Notes under the pieces: model-generated
What the model was told of the DNA's origin: nothing
Database searches by the model: none
Seen by the model: the letters and a program-made list of their open reading frames with translations, nothing else
In this document: positions 1 through 5,408 of the stretch, piece by piece
Numbering within the stretch: position 1 is the first letter of the stretch
How the letters are laid out: each line of letters opens with the position of its first letter
Position numbers and translations under genes: made by a program
Assembly (NCBI GenBank): GCA_003556835.1
Contig: PWQG01000227.1
Span: 1 to 7,795 of the forward strand
Reading direction: 5' to 3'
Length of the DNA: 7,795 nt
DNA from: Gammaproteobacteria bacterium
GTDB lineage: Bacteria > Pseudomonadota > Gammaproteobacteria > Pseudomonadales > Pseudohongiellaceae

Positions 1-2
1 AC

Positions 3-686
3 CTGCTGGCCCTGCCCATCATTGACAGCGGGGAGCGCATGGTGGGCATTGTGACCTATGACGATGCGATGGACGTTGCTGAAGCCGAGGCCACGGAAGA
101 CATCCACAAAGGTGCGACCATCGGCAAGATGACCGAAAGCCTGCGGGGTGCGAGCCTGTACACGCTCTACCGCAAACGTGCCGGTTGGCTTGTATTGCTG
201 GTATTCGGGCAGCTGTTTTCCGGTATGGGCATTGCCTACTACGAGGAGACCATCGCCACCTACATCGTTCTGATCTTCTTTCTGCCGTTGCTGGTGGGCA
301 GTAGCGGCAATGCCGGCTCCCAGGCCGCCACCCTGATGGTGCGTGGCCTGGCAACCGGGGATGTGCAACTACGCGACTGGGGACGGTTGCTGGGCAAGGA
401 AGTGCTTGTTGCCGCCGCTCTGGGGCTGACCATGGCCTTTGCAGTTTCTTTCCTGGCCATGTATCGCGGCGGCTATGAAATCGCACTGGTGGTTTCGTTG
501 AGCATGATCGCCGTGGTGATTGCCGGCAGCCTGATCGGCATGAGCCTGCCCTTTGTACTGAACCGGCTCAACCTCGACCCTGCCACCGCCTCGGCCCCGC
601 TGGTGGCTTCGATTGCTGATGCCACCGGCGTGCTGGTCTACTTCACCATTGCCACTCTCATACTGGGGCTGCCTTCGCCTAGCTGA
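3..686 (+). CDS. mgtE: Magnesium transporter MgtE, C-terminal part (5' end outside window)
   Basis: This is the last 227 residues of an MgtE-type Mg2+ channel of the inner membrane; the reading frame is open from base 3, so the N domain and most of the CBS pair lie upstream of the window. What remains starts with the end of the second CBS domain (LPIIDSGERMVGIVTYDDAM, bases 9-68). A linker leads into the membrane domain (PF01769) with about five hydrophobic helices. The family signature GSSGNAGSQAATLMVRG spans about bases 300-350. The last helix carries IADATGVLVYF, whose Asp (bases 618-620) sits where the conserved pore Asp of MgtE coordinates Mg2+. In the family the channel is a homodimer gated by Mg2+ binding to the cytosolic N and CBS domains. 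The gene ends at TGA 684-686, overlapping by 8 bases the stop end of the convergent DUF4105 gene. The family assignment is firm. Confidence 0.95.
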   Translation: MLALPIIDSGERMVGIVTYDDAMDVAEAEATEDIHKGATIGKMTESLRGASLYTLYRKRAGWLVLLVFGQLFSGMGIAYYEETIATYIVLIFFLPLLVGSSGNAGSQAATLMVRGLATGDVQLRDWGRLLGKEVLVAAALGLTMAFAVSFLAMYRGGYEIALVVSLSMIAVVIAGSLIGMSLPFVLNRLNLDPATASAPLVASIADATGVLVYFTIATLILGLPSPS

Positions 687-2004
687 AACTGATGGCCCGC
701 ACCGGCCGGAAGCCGGCGGTCATAACCAACACTGACAGGAACAGAAGTGGTGGCAGGACATACAGCGTCAAGGGACCAAGCGCCTGCTCCGTCAGCGAAA
801 ACAGGCTGATTACCAGATAGGCCAGTGCCGCCAGGATGTGAAGCACCAGGTAGAAGGAATAGAAGGATTGCCGCCCCGGACTGGTCCGGACCGGTTTACC
901 GACCAGCAACCAACGCAGGGCCACTGGAATGGCCAGCAGGTCGGTAGGCCAGAACAACAGCAGATTCAGGTTGTGGTGCAGATCCGCATGCGCGGAGAAC
1001 AGCCAGCCAAACACCATGATCAGGCCCCAGATGCCACTGCACAGGGCCACCAGCAGCGTGATCGCGCCCAGCAGGCGATAACTGAGGCCGGGAGCGGCCA
1101 ACACGTATCCTGGCTCGCTGCCAAAAGAGGAAATCGAGACCCGGCGCACCATGAGGAACAGCAGCAGCACGGGAATCAACAACAAGCCGGAAGCGTGATG
1201 CCCACTGAACCGCTCCGGTGGTGTGGCAAACTCCATGATCACCTGCGGCTCGTCCAGCAGATCCATGCCTTGCAGTTGATCACGCAGCGACAGCGGCAGG
1301 AACATCTGCTGCCACTGTGTCATTCGCTGATCAATGCGGCTGTTCATCAGCACATCCAGTGACAGGGCAATCGGCGGCAGGCTTGCGTAGTGGGCCTGTA
1401 CCTCGTCACGGAAGGTTTGTGGCACATTGACTCGACTGTTGCCATAGACTTCACCGCCCAACGCCTCATCAATATAGTCGCGTACCCGGGTGGTGCAGTT
1501 GTCAAAGAAATAGTCGTAGGCGTATACGATGTTCTGATCGCGCAGATTCCAGGACAGTCGCTGATACAATCGCTCCTTCTGCTCCGGCTCAAGCACCAGG
1601 CGATCCTGCCAGACTGTTCGCTGCTCGCGTTGATACCGTCCGAACTCCCATTCTGTGGGACTCACGCCAAGCCGGTAGTCCATCACACCGCTCATGAAAT
1701 TCCAGCCGAAGCGCAGCAGGCCTACACTGGAATCAAACAGTCCCCAATTGAAGGTGATGTCCGTGCCACTTTCCTGATCAACCACCCGCAACGCCGTATG
1801 ACCGAAGTTGTCCCAGACGTGATCCCCCACGTCGATGGTCAGCAGGTAGAACTCAACCCGGTTGAAATCCTCCGGCAGGGGAATCTCCTGGCGGTCGTTG
1901 ATGCTGGGCAGATCGGGCTGGGCCTGCAGGGTTGCAATGGGCAGCAGCCACAGCCACAAACAGAACAAGACCCCGAAGAATGAAAAGGGACGTGTCCGCA
2001 GCAT
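679..2004 (-). CDS. DUF4105 / Lnb N-terminal periplasmic domain membrane protein
   Basis: From the ATG at 2004 the protein has 441 residues. Residues 1-28 form a clear signal peptide (basic MLRTRP, a long hydrophobic core, then LQA before QPD). Residues about 45-260 are a periplasmic DUF4105 domain (PF13387 type) with DNFGHTALRV (65-74), FNWGLFD (85-91) and YDYFFDNCTTRVRD (163-176). The C-terminal part, about 273-430, is hydrophobic with about five membrane helices, ending in a short polar tail. The function is not established; H69 and C170 are the best candidates for a catalytic pair (inference). The frame stays open upstream to a TTG at 2076, adding 24 polar residues. I prefer 2004 because it puts the signal peptide at the N terminus, but neither start has a good Shine-Dalgarno, and the predicted promoter allows both. 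It is divergent from the ThDP enzyme gene and converges on mgtE with an 8-base overlap. Confidence 0.85.
   Translation of the reverse strand: MLRTRPFSFFGVLFCLWLWLLPIATLQAQPDLPSINDRQEIPLPEDFNRVEFYLLTIDVGDHVWDNFGHTALRVVDQESGTDITFNWGLFDSSVGLLRFGWNFMSGVMDYRLGVSPTEWEFGRYQREQRTVWQDRLVLEPEQKERLYQRLSWNLRDQNIVYAYDYFFDNCTTRVRDYIDEALGGEVYGNSRVNVPQTFRDEVQAHYASLPPIALSLDVLMNSRIDQRMTQWQQMFLPLSLRDQLQGMDLLDEPQVIMEFATPPERFSGHHASGLLLIPVLLLFLMVRRVSISSFGSEPGYVLAAPGLSYRLLGAITLLVALCSGIWGLIMVFGWLFSAHADLHHNLNLLLFWPTDLLAIPVALRWLLVGKPVRTSPGRQSFYSFYLVLHILAALAYLVISLFSLTEQALGPLTLYVLPPLLFLSVLVMTAGFRPVRAISFS
701..720 (+). terminator. GC-rich hairpin just downstream of mgtE (possible terminator, no T-run)
   Basis: ACC (701-703) and GCCGG (705-709) pair with CCGGC (713-717) and GGT (718-720) around a 3-base AAG loop, with G704 bulged. 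The hairpin begins 15 bases after the mgtE stop and lies inside the 3' coding end of the convergent gene. No run of T follows, so it is not a canonical intrinsic terminator. It could slow polymerase or protect the mRNA end, or arise by chance in GC-rich coding DNA. Confidence 0.3.
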
Positions 2005-2096
2005 CCGATGCAGGCGGTTGTCAGGGCTGTTGTCGGAAATCAAGGATTGTTGTGCTTCTGTGATTGATTCAGGCAAGGCCTTGAGGCCGGGTTGAA

Positions 2097-2120
2097 GTCA
2101 TCATATCAAAGAATGATGAC
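2097..2120. promoter_or_regulatory. Perfect inverted repeat GTCATCAT-N8-ATGATGAC, candidate operator
   Basis: Two perfect 8-base arms, GTCATCAT (2097-2104) and ATGATGAC (2113-2120), are separated by 8 bases. The centre-to-centre spacing of 16 bases is wide compared with classic 10-11 base operators, but dimeric regulators can bind such sites. It lies in the divergent control region and covers the -10 element (2100-2105) and most of the spacer of the predicted minus-strand promoter. A bound protein would therefore be expected to block transcription of the DUF4105 gene; it sits about 54 bases upstream of the -35 of the opposite promoter. No regulator gene is in the window, so the cognate protein is unknown. 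Confidence 0.5.
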
Positions 2121-2127
2121 CGATCAA
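2100..2127 (-). promoter_or_regulatory. Predicted sigma70-type promoter for the DUF4105 gene
   Basis: Read on the minus strand, TTGATC (2127-2122) and TATGAT (2105-2100) are separated by 16 bases, matching 4/6 and 5/6 of the TTGACA/TATAAT consensus. Transcription would start near 2093. That gives a leader of about 17 bases to the TTG at 2076 or about 89 bases to the ATG at 2004. The candidate operator at 2097-2120 overlaps it. Confidence 0.45.
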
Positions 2128-2173
2128 GTGCTCGCTCCCGATAGCGGCACAAGCGCGCCTGCCTTGGCCATCC

Positions 2174-2202
2174 TTGCCGTTTGGGACCCCAGTGCCTATG
2201 AT
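2174..2202 (+). promoter_or_regulatory. Predicted sigma70-type promoter for the ThDP enzyme/amidohydrolase unit
   Basis: TTGCCG (2174-2179) and TATGAT (2197-2202) are spaced by an ideal 17 bases, matching 4/6 and 5/6 of consensus. Transcription would begin near 2209, giving a leader of about 64 bases before the ATG at 2273. The same TTG could be misread as an upstream start codon for the gene; its place as a -35 element argues against that. Confidence 0.5.
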
Positions 2203-2220
2203 AACGGACCCAAACACGAA

Positions 2221-2241
2221 GCAATGCCCATCGGGTGTTGC
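2221..2241 (+). promoter_or_regulatory. Stem-loop in the predicted 5' leader of the ThDP enzyme mRNA
   Basis: GCAATGCCC (2221-2229) and GGGTGTTGC (2233-2241) fold into a continuous 9-pair stem with a 3-base ATC loop. Two of the pairs are G-U wobbles, so the stem is complete only in plus-strand RNA and broken on the other strand. It would start about 12 bases after the predicted transcription start and end 31 bases before the start codon, leaving the GGAG ribosome site (2259-2262) free. It resembles neither a known riboswitch nor an intrinsic terminator (no T-run). It could stabilise the leader or bind a regulator, or be chance. Confidence 0.35.
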
Positions 2242-2272
2242 CTTACGGATGCAGACACGGAGTCCCAGCCTT

Positions 2273-3826
2273 ATGAATGGTGCAAAAGCCCTTGTAGAAA
2301 CCCTGGCCAATTGTGGCGTCGAGCTGTGCCTGGCCAATCCCGGCACCTCGGAAATGCACCTTGTCGAAGGCCTGGACCAGGTACCCCGCATGCGCTCGGT
2401 TCTGGCCCTGTTCGAAGGTGTATGTACCGGCGCCGCGGATGGCTACGGTCGCATGGCCGGCAAACCGGCCGCCACCCTGCTGCATCTGGGCCCCGGCCTG
2501 GCCAACGGCATCGCCAATCTGCACAATGCGCGCAAGGCTGGCACCCCCATCATCAACCTGGTGGGCAACCACCCCCAGTTTCATATCGGTTATGACGCAC
2601 CGCTGACCTCGGACATCGACACCCTGGCGCGGAATTTTTCTTCCTGGATCAAGTCCTGCAGCACCGCCGACACCCTGGCCCGGGATGGCGCCGAAGCCTG
2701 GACCGCAGCCATGCGGGCCACCCCAGGATCCCAGGGCCGGATTTCCACCCTGATCCTGGGCGCAGACGCCGCCTGGGGCGACTCGCCGGGACCCGCTCCC
2801 GGCAACCCCGCCCCGCTGCGCCCGCGTGTCAGCAACGAAGCCGTGGAACAGACCGCCAGAGCACTTCAGGGCGGGGAAAAAACCGTGCTGATCCTGGAGC
2901 AGCAGGGCTGCAGTCCCGAAGCGATGGAACTGGCCAGCCGCATCCAGAGCAAAACCGGTGTGCGCCTGATGACCGGAACGTTCCCGGCCCGCGTGGACAG
3001 CGGCGCCGGCGCCCCCCAGGCGGAGCGCATGCCCTACTTCCCCGAGCACATCCTGGCTTCATTCGAAGGGGTACAGCATCTGGTCCTGGTCGGCGGCCAG
3101 ACACCGGCCAGTTTCTTTGCCTATCGCGACACACCCAGTCGCCTGGTTCCCGAGAGTTGCCAGGTACATACGCTGGCACGCACCGAAGAGGACGCCGTGG
3201 ACGCGCTGACCCGGCTGGCCGAAGCCGCGGATGCCAGCCAGTCGCCAGTGCGCCGCATCGAGAAATCCATCCCGGAGCGGCCTGAAGGACCACTGGACAA
3301 TCGCAGCCTGACCCAGGCCATCGCCTCCACATTGCCCGACCAGGCCATCGTATGCACCGACTCCGGTGCCGGCAATGGCATGTTCCCCTACTGCCAGGGT
3401 GCCAACCCACACAGCTGGCTGAGCCTGACCGGTGGCTCCATCGGCCAGGGCGGACCGGTCTCCACCGGCGCGGCCTTGGCCTGCCCGGATCGTCCGGTAC
3501 TGGCCCTGCTCGGCGACGGTGGTGCCGGATACACCATACAGTGCCTCTGGACCCAGGCCCGCGAACAGCTCAATGTGACCACGGTGATCTTTGCCAACCG
3601 CGTGTATAACATCCTCAGTGTGGAATACGCTCGCCTGGGAGTGACCGACGTCGGTGAAATCGCCGCCAGCCTGTTTGATATCGGCAACCCGGAAATGGAT
3701 TGGACCGCCATCGCGAAGGGCATGGGTGTACCCTCGGCCAAAGCGGATACTGCGGAAGAGCTGACGGCCCTGCTGGAGCGAAGCTACCAGGAACCGGGCC
3801 CTTTCCTGATCCAGGCCAATTATTGA
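2273..3826 (+). CDS. Thiamine-diphosphate-dependent enzyme, acetolactate synthase large-subunit-like / 2-oxoacid decarboxylase-like
   Basis: This 517-residue cytosolic enzyme has the three-domain layout of the pyruvate oxidase/decarboxylase superfamily. The N-terminal pyrimidine-binding domain carries LANPGTSEMHLVEGL (20-34), the cofactor-activating glutamate E48 in LALFEGVCTGAADGYGRM, and H71 in LLHLGPG. A middle domain spans about 195-345. The C-terminal diphosphate-binding domain has the signature GDG (414-416), 25 residues, then N442. The N-terminal motifs look closer to benzoylformate decarboxylase than to true acetolactate synthase, although relatives are usually labelled acetolactate synthase large subunit. 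No small regulatory subunit gene is adjacent. The substrate cannot be told from the sequence. I chose ATG 2273 because the homologous N terminus (MNGAKALVETL) begins there, with GGAG 10 bases upstream; an in-frame TTG at 2174 lies in the promoter. It is followed after 63 bases by the amidohydrolase, probably in the same transcript. Confidence 0.88.
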   Translation: MNGAKALVETLANCGVELCLANPGTSEMHLVEGLDQVPRMRSVLALFEGVCTGAADGYGRMAGKPAATLLHLGPGLANGIANLHNARKAGTPIINLVGNHPQFHIGYDAPLTSDIDTLARNFSSWIKSCSTADTLARDGAEAWTAAMRATPGSQGRISTLILGADAAWGDSPGPAPGNPAPLRPRVSNEAVEQTARALQGGEKTVLILEQQGCSPEAMELASRIQSKTGVRLMTGTFPARVDSGAGAPQAERMPYFPEHILASFEGVQHLVLVGGQTPASFFAYRDTPSRLVPESCQVHTLARTEEDAVDALTRLAEAADASQSPVRRIEKSIPERPEGPLDNRSLTQAIASTLPDQAIVCTDSGAGNGMFPYCQGANPHSWLSLTGGSIGQGGPVSTGAALACPDRPVLALLGDGGAGYTIQCLWTQAREQLNVTTVIFANRVYNILSVEYARLGVTDVGEIAASLFDIGNPEMDWTAIAKGMGVPSAKADTAEELTALLERSYQEPGPFLIQANY

Positions 3827-3889
3827 AGCAGAGCCATCAGGCATAGTGGGAGGCCGTCTAGTGGGCCATGCGGGAAAGGAGAGCGGATC

Positions 3890-4903
3890 ATGCTGGAACC
3901 AGGCAGCGAACAATGGCTTGAACAGGTGCAGGAGCCCATCCTCGAGCCGGAACGCCCCATCATTGATCCGCACCACCACCTGTGGAAAAAACGCTTCGGT
4001 CGTGATTACCTGCTGGAGGACCTCTGGCAGGACACCGGCAGCGGACACAACATCCGCAAGACGGTGTTTGTGGAATGTCGCGCCTTCTATCGCCGCGAAG
4101 GCCCGGAGCATCTGCACCCACTCGGCGAAAGTGAATACATCACTGAACTGGCCCAACGCTCACTGCAGCAGCAGGAAAAGGCGCAGATTGCCGGCATCGT
4201 GGCCCGCGCGGATCTCACTCTGGGCAACGATCCGGAGAAGCTGAAAGAAGTGCTCGATGGACACCAGGCGATCTGCCCGGAGCTGTTTCGCGGCATCAGG
4301 CACAGCGCCGCCCATGATTCACGGCCAGAGGATCTGTTGATTGCCCTGCCCACTCCCTCCTATCTCTACGGCCGCGAAGATTTCCGCCAGGGCTTGCGCA
4401 TACTCGGAGAGCGCGGCCTGGTCTACGACGCCTGGCACTATCATCACCAGAACCCGGATTTTGTCGAACTGGCACAGGCGATTCCGGATACCACGATGGT
4501 GCTCGACCATTTTGGCACACCACTTGGCGTGGGCATCTATCGCGGCTCCAGGGACGCGATTTTCACCCAATGGAAAGAAGACATCCGGCAACTTGCAAAA
4601 TGCCCGAATGTCTACGCCAAGCTGGGCGGCCTGGCCATGCCGGACAATGGCTTCGGCTGGGACCGGGCCAAGCGACCACCGACCTCGGATGAAATCGTGG
4701 CGCTGCAGAAAAAATACTACCTGCACACCATCGAGTGTTTCGGGCCGGAGCGCTGCATGTTCGAGAGCAATTTCCCGGTGGATCGCCTGTCGCTTTCCTA
4801 TCCCGTAATATGGAATGCCTTCAAGAAGATGGTGGCGGATTTCAGCGAAAGCGAGAAGCAGTCCCTGCTCCACGACACGGCTGCACGCGTCTACCGGCTC
4901 TGA
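3890..4903 (+). CDS. Metal-dependent amidohydrolase (PF04909, COG3618 type)
   Basis: This 337-residue protein is a TIM-barrel hydrolase of the amidohydrolase-2 family, which includes lactonases, decarboxylases and 2-pyrone-4,6-dicarboxylate hydrolase. The first strand gives the metal-site motif PIIDPHHHLW (23-32, H28 and H30). Further likely active-site residues are H183/H185 in YDAWHYHH (179-186), H207 in LDHFGTP, and the late strand motif CMFESNFPVD (289-298). Where many relatives have GSDWP, this one has ESNFP, putting Asn at the usual Asp position; I believe this is normal for one COG3618 branch. There is no signal peptide, so it is probably cytosolic. The start is well supported: AAGGAG (3876-3881) lies 8 bases before the ATG. 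It follows the ThDP enzyme by 63 bases on the same strand, without a visible terminator, suggesting a joint pathway. The substrate is unknown. Confidence 0.9.
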   Translation: MLEPGSEQWLEQVQEPILEPERPIIDPHHHLWKKRFGRDYLLEDLWQDTGSGHNIRKTVFVECRAFYRREGPEHLHPLGESEYITELAQRSLQQQEKAQIAGIVARADLTLGNDPEKLKEVLDGHQAICPELFRGIRHSAAHDSRPEDLLIALPTPSYLYGREDFRQGLRILGERGLVYDAWHYHHQNPDFVELAQAIPDTTMVLDHFGTPLGVGIYRGSRDAIFTQWKEDIRQLAKCPNVYAKLGGLAMPDNGFGWDRAKRPPTSDEIVALQKKYYLHTIECFGPERCMFESNFPVDRLSLSYPVIWNAFKKMVADFSESEKQSLLHDTAARVYRL

Positions 4904-4940
4904 GCGCCTTAAGGAACCTCTGATTAATTCCGCAGGCGCT
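4903..4940. terminator. Hairpin spanning the convergent amidohydrolase/thioesterase gap
   Basis: AGCGCCT (4903-4909) pairs perfectly with AGGCGCT (4934-4940). Inside it GGAA (4913-4916) pairs with TTCC (4928-4931), leaving a small internal loop and an 11-base apical loop. The structure begins at the last base of the amidohydrolase stop codon and includes the thioesterase stop codon, so it could serve both directions. No T-run follows on either strand, so intrinsic termination would be weak. Confidence 0.35.
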
Positions 4941-5343
4941 TGAGCACCGCGCTGGCCGTCAGAATGGTCTGATCGCCTGTGCTCAGGGTGCAGCGGGTGA
5001 AGATCAGCGACCCACCGCGGCGCACCACCTCGCCATGCCCTTCGATCAGATCACCATCGGATGCAGGCCCCACGAACTCGTTGTTGCAGGTTACCGTGAT
5101 GACGCTGTCGTCCTGATCCCCTCGTGTGCCGGCAATACACAGGGTGAAATCGGCAAACAACATCATGATGCCGCCATGCAAGCCACCATGCCCGTTGCAA
5201 TTGTGGCCCTGTACCCGGAACAGGGTATGCACACCATTGTCGTGGCAACGGAAGAAAAACGGACCATTATGGTCCTCGGCCCGGTCACCTTCCCAATGCT
5301 GATATTCGGCCGGTATACCATAGTCTTCGGGGTTCACTCGCAT
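4924..5343 (-). CDS. PaaI-like hotdog-fold thioesterase
   Basis: This 139-residue protein has the usual size of a single-hotdog acyl-CoA thioesterase of the PaaI/4HBT group. The active-site signature is present: N50, then HGG (56-58) in the stretch NGHGGLHGGIMMLFADF (50-66), with D65 as the likely catalytic acid on the hotdog helix. The C-terminal half has the expected strand pattern (SVITVTCNNEFVGPA, then GDLIEGHGEVVRRGGSLIFT). In the family such enzymes hydrolyse acyl-CoA or aryl-CoA thioesters as oligomers; the substrate here is unknown. ATG 5343 is the first usable start; it lacks an obvious Shine-Dalgarno. The gene lies 65 bases downstream of the patatin gene on the same strand with no separate promoter evident, so co-transcription is likely. 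It ends (TAA, 4926-4924) 20 bases from the convergent amidohydrolase. Confidence 0.9.
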   Translation of the reverse strand: MRVNPEDYGIPAEYQHWEGDRAEDHNGPFFFRCHDNGVHTLFRVQGHNCNGHGGLHGGIMMLFADFTLCIAGTRGDQDDSVITVTCNNEFVGPASDGDLIEGHGEVVRRGGSLIFTRCTLSTGDQTILTASAVLKRLRN

Positions 5344-5408
5344 TATCTGTTTACTGATGGGATGCCGTACATTTACCAGAACACTCCGGGTTGCCAGAGC
5401 TCTCCGGG

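Noticed and set aside
838..1983. Two plus-strand open frames (838-1362 and 1390-1983) opposite the DUF4105 gene
   Set aside because: Their Gln/His-rich composition is typical of reversed Leu/Val-rich membrane coding DNA; there is no homology or ribosome site.
2174..2272. Upstream TTG extension of the ThDP enzyme (33 extra residues)
   Set aside because: The TTG is better explained as the -35 element, the added residues resemble no ThDP enzyme N terminus, and ATG 2273 has a GGAG site and the homologous start.
2092..2595. Plus-strand open frame starting MKSSYQRMMTDQV, with an internal ATG at 2224
   Set aside because: It runs out of frame through the control region and into the ThDP enzyme gene; the translation becomes Arg/Pro-rich with no domain. 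It is not a leader peptide because it does not stop near the gene start.
3059..4156. Minus-strand open frame of 365 codons across the ThDP enzyme and amidohydrolase genes
   Set aside because: It is antisense to two well-supported genes, has no recognisable domain, and is explained by the scarcity of stop codons in GC-rich DNA.
5161..5170. Palindrome CATCATGATG resembling the arms of the 2097-2120 inverted repeat
   Set aside because: It lies within the thioesterase gene and encodes the conserved Met-Met of GGIMMLF, so it is explained by coding sequence and lacks the spacing of the operator candidate.
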